Source: Chloroflexota bacterium | Lineage (GTDB): Bacteria > Chloroflexota > Limnocylindria > Limnocylindrales > CSP1-4 | Reading direction: 5' to 3' | Assembly (NCBI GenBank): GCA_021812735.1 | Contig: JAKAMV010000266.1 | Span: 1-10,407 of the forward strand | DNA length: 10,407 bases | Shown: in pieces, positions 1-6,864 of the stretch | Position numbering within the stretch: position 1 is the first letter of the stretch | How the letters are laid out: each line of letters starts with the position of its first letter | Translations under genes and position numbers: made by a program | Notes under the pieces: model-generated | Told to the model about the DNA's origin: nothing | Seen by the model: the letters and a program-made list of their open reading frames with translations, nothing else | The model's database searches: none

Positions 1-138
1 GAGCGCCGCGCCGCCGCGGCGGCCGCCCTGCGCACCCGGCTCGACCTGCGCGACGACGCCGGCGCCCCGTTCGACGCCGTCCTCGCCGACCTGCTCGGCG
101 CGGCCGGGGAGCCCGGGGGCCGGGCGGGGCAGGACTGA
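1..138 (+). CDS. 3' end of an unrecognised gene (partial)
   Basis: An open frame enters from the left edge in frame 1 and ends at a TGA at 136-138, giving the last 45 residues of a protein. The visible part is rich in Ala, Arg, Leu and Asp. It looks like one amphipathic helix (an Ala run, then LRTRLDLRDD), then a short helix (FDAVLADLL) and a Gly-rich disordered end. I do not recognise a family from this fragment. It does not resemble the C-terminus of FtsY, which often lies near ffh. It is separated from ffh by 437 bases, so it is probably not in the same transcription unit. The composition and lack of stops support coding, but in such GC-rich DNA open frames are common, so confidence is moderate. 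Confidence 0.5.
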   Translation, partial: ERRAAAAAALRTRLDLRDDAGAPFDAVLADLLGAAGEPGGRAGQD

Positions 139-240
139 TCCCGAGCGCTACGGGATGCGCGTGTCCGAAGGCGCTCGATGGTTCAGCCGGCGCGCTGGAC
201 GGGCCTGTACCTGGCGCCACCGGAGACGACCGCGCCCCGG

Positions 241-389
241 TGCCCGCTGAGCGGGCGCGGCGTAACCTCTGCCCGCCCGGCGGGCACCTCGGCGCACGAC
301 GCCGGCCCGGCTCGGGGCGGGAGCTCCGCTCCATGCATCGGGCTGACCGCCTCGCGGGCGCAGGTGCCGCAATGCCCGGCCAGCGGGCA
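241..389 (+). repeat. Three related TGCCCG hairpins
   Basis: Three hairpins with nearly the same arms lie within 150 bases. The first is GCCCGC-TGA-GCGGGC at 242-256. The second is TGCCCGC-CCG-GCGGGCA at 270-286. The third is TGCCCG-GCCAG-CGGGCA at 373-389. All are perfect in their stems (6, 7 and 6 base pairs) with 3-5 base loops. Similar arms could also pair across hairpins, giving alternative folds. The function is unknown. Chance pairing is more likely than usual at this GC content, so this is only a candidate structured RNA or leader. Confidence 0.4.
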
Positions 390-452
390 GTCGTGTCGGC
401 CCCGCGCGGCCCCCGCTGACCGGCCGGCGTGCGCCACTTCGTGGCCCGATGA

Positions 453-481
453 TGGTCGTGCGGCAGCCCATGCCGTACACT
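453..481 (+). promoter_or_regulatory. Possible promoter for the ffh operon
   Basis: TACACT at 476-481 is a good -10 match. A poor -35 candidate, TGGTCG (453-458, three of six consensus bases), lies 17 bases upstream. This would give a leader of about 85-90 bases before the ffh start at 576. There is no TG extension before the -10. The call rests mainly on the -10 and its location in the gap before the operon. Confidence 0.35.
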
Positions 482-575
482 CCGCCCGTCAGGCGCTGCC
501 AGAACCCGCACGCCGCCCGCACGCGCCCGCCGTGCGGCACGTCACACGAACCACCACAAGGGTCGCCGTCCTCGC

Positions 576-1910
576 ATGTTCGACAGCCTCAGCGATCGCC
601 TCCGCAAGACCCTCGCCGGGCTCACCGGTCGGGGCCGCGTGTCCGAGGCCGACGTCGACGCGGCGATGCGCGAGGTCCGCCTGGCGCTGCTTGAGGCGGA
701 CGTGAACTTCAAGGTCGTCAAGGAGTTCGTGGCGCGCGTTCGCGAGCGGGCCGTGGGCGCGGACATCCTCGAGAGCCTCACGGCCGGCCAGCAGGTCGTC
801 AAGATCGTCAACGAGGAGCTGACCGCACTGCTCTCGGCGGGCGACCGGACCTTCCGCCTGGTCGGCAACCCGGCGGTCGTGGCGCTCGTGGGCCTCCAGG
901 GCTCGGGCAAGACCACGAGCGCGGCCAAGCTCGCCAAGCACGTCGTGAAGCTGGGCCGCCATCCGCTCCTGATTGCGGCCGATCCGTACCGGCCCGCCGC
1001 CGCCGACCAGCTCGAGGCGCTCGGCAAGAGCCTTGGCATCGCCGTCTACCGGGCGCTGGCCGGCACCCCCACCGTGGACATCGCCCGTGACGGCATCGCG
1101 CACGCGAAGCGGATCGGTCGGGACGTCGTGATCATCGACACCGCCGGCCGGCTCACCATCGACGACGCTCTGATGGCCGAGATCCGCGTGATCGAGGAGG
1201 CGACCAGGCCGATCGAGACGCTCCTGGTTGTCGATGCGATGACCGGCCAGGAGGCGGTCAACGTCGCCCAGGGCTTCGCGGGCGCGGTGAGGCTCACCGG
1301 CCTGATCATGACCAAGATCGATGGCGATGCAAGGGGCGGCGCGGCACTCTCGATCGGCGCGGTCACCGGCATCCCCGTCAAGTTCCTGGGCACCGGCGAG
1401 AAGACCGACGCCCTCGAGGTGTTCCATCCGGATCGCCTGGCCGGCCGGATCCTGGGCATGGGCGACATCCTCACGCTCGTCGAGCGCGCGCAGGAGGCGT
1501 TCGACGAGAAGCAGGCGGCCAAGCTTGAGGAGAGGGTCCGGAAGGCCACCTTCACGCTCGAGGACATGCTGGACTCGATGCAGCAGATGACGAAGATGGG
1601 CCCCGTGGGCCAGCTGGTGTCCATGATCCCGGGCCTCGGCGGGATGGCCAAGGACGCTCAGGCAGCGGTCGACCGCGGGGACTTGCGGCGCACCGAGGCG
1701 ATCATCCTGTCCATGACGAAGCGGGAGCGACGGGACCCGTCGGTCCTGAATGCGTCCCGTCGGCGCCGGATCGCCAAGGGTTCGGGCACCTCGCTGCCCG
1801 ATGTGAACCGGCTCGTGAAGCAGTTCTCCGAGATGCAGAAGCTGATGAAGCAGCTGCAGGGCCCCGGCGGGCGCCGTGCCGCCATGGGCCAGATGCTCGG
1901 GCGTCGCTGA
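576..1910 (+). CDS. ffh: Signal recognition particle protein Ffh (SRP54)
   Basis: GTPase subunit of the bacterial signal recognition particle. With SRP RNA it binds signal sequences on ribosome-nascent chains and delivers them to FtsY at the membrane. The 444-residue length is normal. The N domain covers about residues 1-95. The G domain shows the P-loop GLQGSGKT (106-113), DPYRPAA (136-142), DTAGR (188-192), TKIDGDARGG (246-255) and the closing motif GTGEK (272-276). The methionine-rich M domain (about 300-444) has GPVGQLVSMIPG and the RNA-binding helix with RRRRIAKGSGTS. The ATG at 576 gives the standard N-terminus; an AAGGG at 558-562 is a rather distant ribosome binding site. The next gene follows after 18 bases, so ffh is likely the first gene of an operon. 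Nothing essential is missing. Confidence 0.98.
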   Translation: MFDSLSDRLRKTLAGLTGRGRVSEADVDAAMREVRLALLEADVNFKVVKEFVARVRERAVGADILESLTAGQQVVKIVNEELTALLSAGDRTFRLVGNPAVVALVGLQGSGKTTSAAKLAKHVVKLGRHPLLIAADPYRPAAADQLEALGKSLGIAVYRALAGTPTVDIARDGIAHAKRIGRDVVIIDTAGRLTIDDALMAEIRVIEEATRPIETLLVVDAMTGQEAVNVAQGFAGAVRLTGLIMTKIDGDARGGAALSIGAVTGIPVKFLGTGEKTDALEVFHPDRLAGRILGMGDILTLVERAQEAFDEKQAAKLEERVRKATFTLEDMLDSMQQMTKMGPVGQLVSMIPGLGGMAKDAQAAVDRGDLRRTEAIILSMTKRERRDPSVLNASRRRRIAKGSGTSLPDVNRLVKQFSEMQKLMKQLQGPGGRRAAMGQMLGRR

Positions 1911-1928
1911 CGCCGTCTGGAGGGGACG

Positions 1929-3950
1929 ATGACGAACCAGGACCCGACTCAGGCGTTCGAGGCGCAGCCGCCGGCGCCCGAGCCGCCCGCGCCCGCTGCC
2001 GCGCCCTATGCCCCACCGCCCGCGCCGTTGGCGAGCGCCTGGACGCCGCCGGGCGACCAATACGGCGCGCCGGTTCCGCCCTCGGGTGCCGACGTCCCGA
2101 TCGCGCCGGTCGGCCCGCGGCCCAGGCGCCACAACCCGCTGCGCTGGATCGTGGCGGTCCTCGTCGTGGCCGTCGTGGTCGCGGGGGGCCTGGGTGCGAC
2201 ACTGCTGCTCACCTCGTCGACCAGCGGCACCTCGACGGTGCTGGGCTATGTCCCGGCGGACGCCATCGCGTACGGCGAGGTCCGCCTCGACCTGCCCGGC
2301 AGCCAGCGCGCCGAGGTGGCCAAGTCCCTCTCGGCGTTCCCGGGCTTTGCGGACCAGGCGTCCCTCGACACGAAGCTCGGGGAGCTGTACGACCGGATCA
2401 TCAAGGCCGCGACGAACGACAAGCACGATTACCAGACCGAGATCGCGCCCTGGTTCGACGGGCAGCTGGCGATGGCCATCGGGCCGACCGGCCAGACAGT
2501 CCTCGCCTCGGCCGGCGGCAGCCCGGCGCCGAGCCCGACGATCAGCCCGACCGCCGGACTGCCGGCGTGCACGGGAGGCGAGACCCCCATGCCGTCCGCG
2601 TCGCCGGTTGCCGAGGGCTTCGGCATGGTGTCGATGAACACGCGCGAGCTCGTTCTCGCCAGCGTCAAGGACGCCGCCAAGGCCGGAGCCTGGGTTGCGT
2701 CGATCCTCGGCGAGCAGGGCGTCACGACGTCGGACCGCACCTGCGACGGCGTGGTCGTCCACGTCATCGCCAGTTCGTCCTCGCATCTCCTCGTGCCGGA
2801 CCCGGGCTGGGCCGTCCTCGGCGGCAAGGTCCTCGTCGCGGGCGACCTCGACTCCATCCGCCTGGCCATCGCCACCAAGGGGGCGGGTGGCCTCAGCACC
2901 ACGCCTGACTTCCAGAAGGCCGTGGCCGCGCTTCCGGGCGACCACATCGGCTTCATGTACGAGGCCATCGCCGCGACCTACGCCGCGCAGCTCGACTCCA
3001 TCTCGGCGCGCGACACCGACGGCACCCTGACCGCGCTGTACAAGGCCCTCTCGGGCATCTTGCCGAGTTGGATCGCGGGCGACCTCAAGGCCGCCAACGG
3101 CAACTTGGTGATCGACACAGCGGAGCCCGCCACCGATGGGCAGTCCACGACCAACCGGACGTCGGACCTTGCGGGGCTCGCCCCGTCGAGCACGATCGCG
3201 CTGGTGGACGTCCGCGATCTCGGCAAGACCCTGGGCGCCCTCAAGGACAAGCTCGCCGCGGACCCCAAGCTCGAGACGTACGTCAAGCAGTTCGACACGG
3301 CGCTCGGCCTGGCCGGCGGCTTCGCCGGCACCATCGGCTGGATCGGCGACGCGGGGGTCGCGATCACCCGCGACGGCTCGAATGTCTCGGGCGGCGTCAT
3401 CATCCGGCCCGACGACGCCAGCGCGGCGGGCCGCCTGTTCACGCAGCTCCGCAGTCTCGCCGACCTCTCCGGCGCCGGCTCGGGGATCTCGATCAACGAC
3501 GAGCAGTACAAGGGTGCGACGATCACGAGCGTCGACCTCTCTGGCCTCGCCCCGCTGCTCGAGTCCCAGGCGGGATCGGGGCTGGGCGGCATGTCCGTCC
3601 CGGGCAACCTCAAGTTCGTCTACGCCGCCACGGACAAGGTCGTCGTCCTCACCCTGGACTCCGCCTTCGCGAAGGCCGTCATCGACGCCTCGCAGGGCGG
3701 CGGCTCCCTGGCCGGCAGCGCGCGGTTCAGCGCGCTCGTCAGCCTCGCGGGCGACAAGTCGACTGGGCTGGTCTGGCTTGACGTGGCCGCACTGCGAGAG
3801 CTGGTCGAGGGCGCCATGCCCCCCGACCAGAAGGCGAAGTACGAGTCCGACGTCAAACCCTACCTTCTGCCGATCGACGCGCTCGTCAGCTCCAGCGTCG
3901 CCGACAACGGGCTGAACCGGGGCACGATGATCCTGTCCATCAAGCACTAG
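1929..3950 (+). CDS. DUF3352-like membrane-anchored extracytoplasmic protein
   Basis: A 673-residue protein of unknown function. Residues 1-68 form a Pro/Ala-rich, probably disordered cytoplasmic tail. A basic patch (RPRRHNPLR, 64-72) precedes one hydrophobic segment at about 73-95, which fits a type II (N-in) signal anchor. The rest should lie outside the membrane. It begins with [20 protein letters not shown], the look of the DUF3352 family, and has a repeated alpha/beta composition with no catalytic motif I can name. A Ser/Pro/Thr-rich linker lies at about 195-230. Only two cysteines stand out (Cys214 and Cys272), which could form a disulfide. The start is well supported: GGAGGGG at 1919-1925 lies four bases before the ATG. 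The 18-base gap after ffh implies co-transcription with the SRP gene. Family assignment is from memory of its N-terminal signature; function is unknown. Confidence 0.85.
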   Translation: MTNQDPTQAFEAQPPAPEPPAPAAAPYAPPPAPLASAWTPPGDQYGAPVPPSGADVPIAPVGPRPRRHNPLRWIVAVLVVAVVVAGGLGATLLLTSSTSGTSTVLGYVPADAIAYGEVRLDLPGSQRAEVAKSLSAFPGFADQASLDTKLGELYDRIIKAATNDKHDYQTEIAPWFDGQLAMAIGPTGQTVLASAGGSPAPSPTISPTAGLPACTGGETPMPSASPVAEGFGMVSMNTRELVLASVKDAAKAGAWVASILGEQGVTTSDRTCDGVVVHVIASSSSHLLVPDPGWAVLGGKVLVAGDLDSIRLAIATKGAGGLSTTPDFQKAVAALPGDHIGFMYEAIAATYAAQLDSISARDTDGTLTALYKALSGILPSWIAGDLKAANGNLVIDTAEPATDGQSTTNRTSDLAGLAPSSTIALVDVRDLGKTLGALKDKLAADPKLETYVKQFDTALGLAGGFAGTIGWIGDAGVAITRDGSNVSGGVIIRPDDASAAGRLFTQLRSLADLSGAGSGISINDEQYKGATITSVDLSGLAPLLESQAGSGLGGMSVPGNLKFVYAATDKVVVLTLDSAFAKAVIDASQGGGSLAGSARFSALVSLAGDKSTGLVWLDVAALRELVEGAMPPDQKAKYESDVKPYLLPIDALVSSSVADNGLNRGTMILSIKH

Positions 3951-3955
3951 TGGCT

Positions 3956-3981
3956 CCAGCCGAGGCCCCGCCGCCGGCTGG
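3956..3981 (+). promoter_or_regulatory. Hairpin between the DUF3352-like gene and rpsP
   Basis: A perfect 7-base-pair stem (CCAGCCG at 3956-3962 with CGGCTGG at 3975-3981) encloses a 12-base loop, beginning five bases after the stop of the upstream gene. There is no T run, so it is not a classical terminator. It could moderate read-through or RNA stability between the membrane protein and the ribosomal protein genes. No promoter stands out in this 70-base gap. Confidence 0.3.
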
Positions 3982-4020
3982 TCCGCCCAAGGTTCGCACC
4001 ACAAGGAGTACCGCACCCAC

Positions 4021-4275
4021 ATGGCAGTCCGCATCCGCCTCACCCGCGTCGGGGCGACCAAGCAGCCGACCTACCGCCTCGTCGTGGCGGACGCCCGCTC
4101 CGCCCGCGACGGCCGCGCGATCGACACGATCGGCCACTACAACCCGCGCAGCGAGCCGATCGAGCTCGTGATCGACGAGGCCAAGGCCAAGGACTGGCTG
4201 GCGAAGGGGGCCCAGCCCTCGGACACCGTCAAGCGCCTGCTCAAGCAGGCCGGCCTCACGCCGAGCGGCAAGTAG
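4021..4275 (+). CDS. rpsP: 30S ribosomal protein bS16
   Basis: Small-subunit protein that stabilises the 16S rRNA 5' and central domains during 30S assembly. The 84-residue length is typical. The N-terminal signature [24 protein letters not shown] is followed by [13 protein letters not shown] (residues 31-44) and the C-terminal helix region [18 protein letters not shown], which are hallmarks of bS16. AAGGAG at 4003-4008 lies 12 bases before the ATG, a slightly long spacing. It follows the DUF3352-like gene by 70 bases and is followed by khpA after seven bases. The rpsP-khpA-rimM-trmD order is conserved widely in bacteria. Confidence 0.98.
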   Translation: MAVRIRLTRVGATKQPTYRLVVADARSARDGRAIDTIGHYNPRSEPIELVIDEAKAKDWLAKGAQPSDTVKRLLKQAGLTPSGK

Positions 4276-4282
4276 GTCGACG

Positions 4283-4516
4283 ATGGCCGCCGCAGACCTG
4301 GTCGAGTACGTCGCGAAGTCCCTCGTCGACGATGTGGACGCCGTGCGCGTGGACGTCGTCAACGCCGAGGACGGCACCATCATCGAATTGCACGTGGCCG
4401 AGTCCGACATGGGCAAGGTCATCGGCCGCAACGGCAGCGTCGCCAAGGCGCTCCGGACCCTGCTCAAGGTGACGTCCGCCCGCACGGGCGAGCCGGTCAG
4501 CCTCGAGATCGTCTGA
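4283..4516 (+). CDS. khpA: KH-domain RNA-binding protein KhpA
   Basis: A 77-residue single-KH-domain protein (YlqC/UPF0109 family). In Firmicutes KhpA pairs with KhpB (Jag/EloR) and binds RNA, influencing cell elongation and sRNA/mRNA stability. The RNA-binding loop is seen at residues 44-51, GKVIGRNG, with the GxxG core GRNG at 48-51, followed by the usual helix SVAKALRTLL. Its place between rpsP and rimM is the standard one. The start ATG lies seven bases after the rpsP stop with only a weak ribosome binding site, so translation is probably coupled to rpsP. No oddities in length or key residues. No khpB is in this window. Confidence 0.95.
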   Translation: MAAADLVEYVAKSLVDDVDAVRVDVVNAEDGTIIELHVAESDMGKVIGRNGSVAKALRTLLKVTSARTGEPVSLEIV

Positions 4517-4523
4517 GGGGGCC

Positions 4524-5276
4524 TTGGCTCCCCGAGCGGCGTCACGCGGCAGCGGGCTGTCGCCGCGAGGCGCCGGGCTGTCGCCCCGTGCGGGAGCGGA
4601 CGCGCCGCGAAGCGCCATCCCGCCGCGCCTGGTGGTCGCGCTCGTTCGCGGGTTCCGCGGGCTGCGCGGCCACGTGCGGGTCGAGCTGCTCACCGACCGC
4701 CCGGAGGCCCGGTTCGCGGTCGGCGGGCATCTGTTCCCCGAGGGGACGGACGAGCGCCTGACGATCGCCGAGGCGGAGCCGGTCGCCGACGGCCCGGGCT
4801 GGTGGCTGCGCTTCCGCGAGATCGGCGACCGCACGCTCGCGGAGGAGCGGCTGCGCAACCGCTACCTCGAGTCCGAGCAGCTCGACGAGCCGCGCGAGGG
4901 GGGCCGCTGGCTCTGGCATGAGCTCCGGGGCGTCGCGGTCGCCTCCGGCACTGGCGAAGCGCTGGGCGAGATCGTCGACGTCTACCGCGCCGGCGGCGCC
5001 GAGGTGTTCGTTGTGCGGGGTCCGCGGGGCGAGCTGGACGTGCCCGGCGTGCGCGGGATCGTGGTCGAACTCTCGCCCGAGCGGGGGGTCATGGTGGTGG
5101 ATCTCGAGCGCCTCGCGCTGGACGCGCGCCCGGTGGACGACGAGGAGTACGTGCGCCCGCGCGACCGCCGGCCGCACAAGCAGCCGAGGCGACGGCCGGT
5201 GGCCGCGGGGCCGAAGCCCGCAGCCGCAGAGCCTGCACAGCCCGGGACGGGTGCCGGCCCCGCCCGCGACGCCTGA
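4524..5276 (+). CDS. rimM: Ribosome maturation factor RimM, with long tails
   Basis: RimM helps assemble the 30S head through ribosomal protein uS19. The N-terminal RimM domain begins near residue 36 (RLVVALVRGFRGLRGHVRVE), with LTDRPEARF at 56-64. The PRC-barrel domain spans about 128-200 (WLWHELRGVAV, LGEIVDVY, LDVPGVRGIVVEL, VVDLERLAL). At 250 residues it is clearly longer than the usual 165-180. An N-terminal extension of about 34 residues includes the repeat GLSPRGAGLSPRAGA, and a C-terminal tail of about 50 residues is basic then Pro/Ala-rich. The TTG start at 4524 is preceded closely by GAGGGGG (4515-4521). A later start at a GTG near 4633 would remove the extension but cut into the domain's first strand. 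Its stop TGA shares one base with the trmD start, indicating translational coupling. Confidence 0.92.
   Translation: MAPRAASRGSGLSPRGAGLSPRAGADAPRSAIPPRLVVALVRGFRGLRGHVRVELLTDRPEARFAVGGHLFPEGTDERLTIAEAEPVADGPGWWLRFREIGDRTLAEERLRNRYLESEQLDEPREGGRWLWHELRGVAVASGTGEALGEIVDVYRAGGAEVFVVRGPRGELDVPGVRGIVVELSPERGVMVVDLERLALDARPVDDEEYVRPRDRRPHKQPRRRPVAAGPKPAAAEPAQPGTGAGPARDA
4551..4592 (+). repeat. Imperfect 21-base tandem repeat at the rimM 5' end
   Basis: Two 21-base units (4551-4571 and 4572-4592) share the identical 12-base core CGGGCTGTCGCC at 4553-4564 and 4574-4585. They stay in frame and encode GLSPRGA and GLSPRAG. The duplication lies wholly in the poorly conserved N-terminal extension of RimM, consistent with slippage-type expansion of a disordered region. 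Confidence 0.7.
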
Positions 5277-6016
5277 TGCCGCTCGAGATCGACGTCCTCT
5301 CGCTCTTCCCGCCCATGGTCGAAGGGCCGCTGGCGGAGAGCATCCCGGCGCGCATCCAGGAGCACGGCATCGCGACCATCCGCGTCCACGACCTCCGGCG
5401 CTGGGGCCTGGGGCGCCACAGGAACGTCGACGACTATACCTACGGCGGGGGGGCGGGGATGGTCCTCCGCGTCGACGTGGTGGCTGCGGCGCTGGCCGAG
5501 CTCCGGCGTCCGGACACCACCGTGGTCCTGCTCGACCCGGCCGGCGCGGTCTTCCGCCAGGCGGTGGCCCGCGAGCTGGCGGAGGCATCCCACCTGGTCC
5601 TCCTGTGCCCGCGCTACGAGGGCGTCGACGAGCGGGTGCGTGCGATGTGCGACCGCGAGATCTCGATCGGGGACTTCGTGCTGACCGGCGGCGAGCTGGC
5701 GGCCCTGGTGGTCATCGACGCGGTGATCCGTCTGCTGCCGGACGCCATCGACGAGGCGTCCACGTCCGAGGAGTCCTTCTCGGCTGGCCTTCTGGAGTAC
5801 CCGCAGTACACGCGTCCAGCGGAGTTCGAGGGCGTCGGCGTCCCGCCCGTGCTCGTCTCCGGCCACCATGAGCAGGTGCGGCGGTGGCGCCTTCGCGAAT
5901 CGCTGCGCCGGACGCTGGAGCGGCGCCCGGACCTGCTCGACGGGCGCCAGCTGACCAGGGAAGAGGCGACGCTGCTGGCCGAGGTGCGCGCAGATCCCGA
6001 CTCGGACGCCTCCTGA
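5276..6016 (+). CDS. trmD: tRNA (guanine-N1)-methyltransferase TrmD
   Basis: SPOUT-class methyltransferase that makes m1G37 in tRNAs reading CNN codons, preventing +1 frameshifts. It works as a knotted dimer using S-adenosylmethionine. The 246-residue length is normal. Motifs are DDYTYGGGAGMVL (52-64), LCPRYEGVDERV (110-121), EISIGDFVLTGGEL (128-141), GLLEYPQYTRP (171-181) and SGHHEQVRRWR (195-205). Two positions deviate from what I know of the family: the usual C-G-R-Y-E-G reads C-P-R-Y-E-G (Pro112), and the E-D-S-F segment holding the catalytic Asp (Asp169 of E. coli/H. influenzae) reads E-E-S-F, so Glu166 replaces Asp. The Arg-rich C-terminal helical domain is present. The ATG at 5276 overlaps the rimM TGA by one base; there is no strong binding site, so translation is likely coupled. 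Confidence 0.97.
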   Translation: MPLEIDVLSLFPPMVEGPLAESIPARIQEHGIATIRVHDLRRWGLGRHRNVDDYTYGGGAGMVLRVDVVAAALAELRRPDTTVVLLDPAGAVFRQAVARELAEASHLVLLCPRYEGVDERVRAMCDREISIGDFVLTGGELAALVVIDAVIRLLPDAIDEASTSEESFSAGLLEYPQYTRPAEFEGVGVPPVLVSGHHEQVRRWRLRESLRRTLERRPDLLDGRQLTREEATLLAEVRADPDSDAS

Positions 6017-6034
6017 GCCGACCTGGAGCAACTC

Positions 6035-6078
6035 CGCCCGGGCCGTGTTCGCCTCCGTGTTCGCCTCCCGGCCCCGGG
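6035..6078 (+). repeat. Inverted repeat enclosing a perfect 12-base tandem repeat
   Basis: Just after the trmD stop, arms at 6035-6043 (GCCCGGGCC) and 6069-6078 (GGCCCCGGGC) can form a 9-base-pair stem with one bulged C. The loop region holds CGTGTTCGCCTC twice in direct succession (6043-6054 and 6055-6066, no mismatch). There is no T run. It may be a terminator-like or processing structure for the upstream operon, or simply a recent slippage duplication. Confidence 0.5.
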
Positions 6079-6136
6079 CCGGCCACCGCCGACGTGGGAC
6101 CCACGGCGAGTGCGGTGGGCGGGCGGCTGGCGCCCC

Positions 6137-6170
6137 GGCGCCTGACAGGCTGGCGGCAAGGCGCCTGACA
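6137..6170 (+). repeat. Direct repeat GGCGCCTGACA overlapping the rplS -35 box
   Basis: The 11-base sequence GGCGCCTGACA occurs at 6137-6147 and again at 6160-6170, a start-to-start distance of 23 bases. The second copy contains the proposed -35 hexamer CTGACA. It could be an operator for a dimeric regulator, or a duplicated promoter element. Confidence 0.5.
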
Positions 6171-6193
6171 CCGGAGCCGGAGCGTGCTATCCT
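6165..6193 (+). promoter_or_regulatory. Promoter for rplS (sigma-70 type, extended -10)
   Basis: CTGACA (6165-6170, five of six consensus) and TATCCT (6188-6193) are separated by exactly 17 bases. TGC directly precedes the -10, giving a TGn extended element. Transcription would start near 6200, leaving a leader of about 85 bases before the rplS start. That leader contains a perfect palindrome, GCGGCGCGCCGC (6215-6226), which could fold or bind a protein; bL19 leader elements are known in some bacteria, but I cannot show this is one. Confidence 0.7.
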
Positions 6194-6285
6194 CCGCCGT
6201 CGGCCATGCCCTCTGCGGCGCGCCGCCCCTCGCAATCGAGACCCGCAGCCGCCGCTGCCGACGACCGAACAAGGACTGCTCAACC

Positions 6286-6630
6286 GTGAACGTGCTCAAC
6301 GAGATCGTGGCCGACCAGCTGCGGACCGACCTGCCCGTCATCGTGCCCGGCGACACCGTCAAAGTGTCCGCGAAGGTCGTCGAGGGCAACCGCGAGCGCA
6401 TCCAGGTCTTCGAGGGCCTCGTGATGCGGGTGCGCAACTCGGGCATCGCCAGCACGATCACCGTGCGGCGCATTGCGTCGGGCGTGGGCGTGGAGCGGAC
6501 GTTCAAGCTCCACAGCCCGCGCATCGAGAAGATCGAGGTCGTGCGCCACGGCGAGGTCCGCCGCGCCAAGCTCTACTTCCTGCGCAACCGCGTCGGCAAG
6601 GCCGCGACCACGCTCCGCGAGCGCCGCTGA
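6286..6630 (+). CDS. rplS: 50S ribosomal protein bL19
   Basis: Large-subunit protein at the 30S-50S interface. The 114-residue protein has the full family signature: PGDTVKV (21-27), [11 protein letters not shown] (37-47), [12 protein letters not shown] (52-63), GVGVERTF (66-73), [10 protein letters not shown] (76-85) and RRAKLYFLR (92-100). The GTG at 6286 was chosen because AAGGAC (6271-6276) sits nine bases before it and the resulting length is canonical. An open frame extends upstream to 6184, but that part is not bL19-like and would include the promoter. It lies 269 bases after trmD with its own promoter, so it can be expressed independently of the upstream operon. Confidence 0.97.
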   Translation: MNVLNEIVADQLRTDLPVIVPGDTVKVSAKVVEGNRERIQVFEGLVMRVRNSGIASTITVRRIASGVGVERTFKLHSPRIEKIEVVRHGEVRRAKLYFLRNRVGKAATTLRERR

Positions 6631-6674
6631 GCGAGGCCGGCTGCCGGGTCCAGCGCCCGGCTCGCCGAACGCGG

Positions 6675-6699
6675 CGACCCCCGGCCCAGCCGGGGGTCG
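6675..6699. terminator. Terminator-like hairpin between rplS and the phzF-like gene
   Basis: A perfect 11-base-pair stem, CGACCCCCGGC (6675-6685) with GCCGGGGGTCG (6689-6699), closes a CCA loop. It lies 45 bases after the rplS stop, between two convergent genes, so it could end transcription from both sides. Only short T-containing sequence follows (TTCGATT). A weaker hairpin (GCCGGG 6643-6648 with CCCGGC 6656-6661) precedes it. The rest of 6700-6864 shows nothing recognisable. Confidence 0.7.
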
Positions 6700-6864
6700 T
6701 TCGATTCCGGGGCGCTTGGGCGGCTCGCGTCCACGGAGCGGTGGGTCGGCTTGCGCGTCTTCCGGCCGGACCGCGTCGGCGGACCCAGGGTTTGGGGCTC
6801 CTTCTCAGCGCGAAGCCACCGTGGACGAACTCGACAGGGCGCCGCGGCCAGGCCCAATCGAGTG

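Larger units (their letters stand above)
139..575. other. Non-coding stretch upstream of ffh with several hairpins
   Basis: This 437-base gap has open frames on both strands, but none shows a recognisable domain, a good ribosome binding site or a conserved-looking composition. They are most likely by-products of high GC. I looked for the SRP RNA signature (GGAAG-type apical loop), tRNA arms and RNase P/tmRNA landmarks and saw none. The region holds three similar GC-rich hairpins (241-389) and a possible promoter near 453-481. A long ffh leader or an unassigned structured RNA are both possible. Confidence 0.5.

Noticed and set aside
241..389. CRISPR-like array or TPP-type riboswitch
   Set aside because: The three hairpin units are irregularly spaced with no constant repeat/spacer pattern, and although a GGTGCCCGCTGAG stretch recalls part of a TPP riboswitch, the other conserved segments are missing.
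139..575. SRP RNA gene (ffs) next to ffh
   Set aside because: The conserved apical-loop sequence of SRP RNA was not found on either strand, so the hairpins alone do not justify the call.
178..705. Possible small protein in the gap before ffh (either strand)
   Set aside because: The translations are Pro/Ala/Arg-rich with no motif, no good ribosome binding site, and the plus-strand one overlaps ffh in another frame.
489..4061. A 1190-codon open frame on the minus strand, antisense to ffh and the DUF3352-like gene
   Set aside because: It has low-complexity Arg/Gly/Ala/Asp-rich translation with no domain, and lies opposite two well-supported genes. High GC in third positions removes stops from the antisense frame, so it is a by-product.
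4982..6283. A 433-codon minus-strand open frame opposite rimM and trmD
   Set aside because: No recognisable family, and the plus strand carries two clear conserved genes; it is an antisense by-product of composition.
6184..6285. N-terminal extension of bL19 from an upstream start
   Set aside because: The extension is not bL19-like, would begin inside the promoter -10 region, and a GTG with a well-placed ribosome binding site gives the canonical length.
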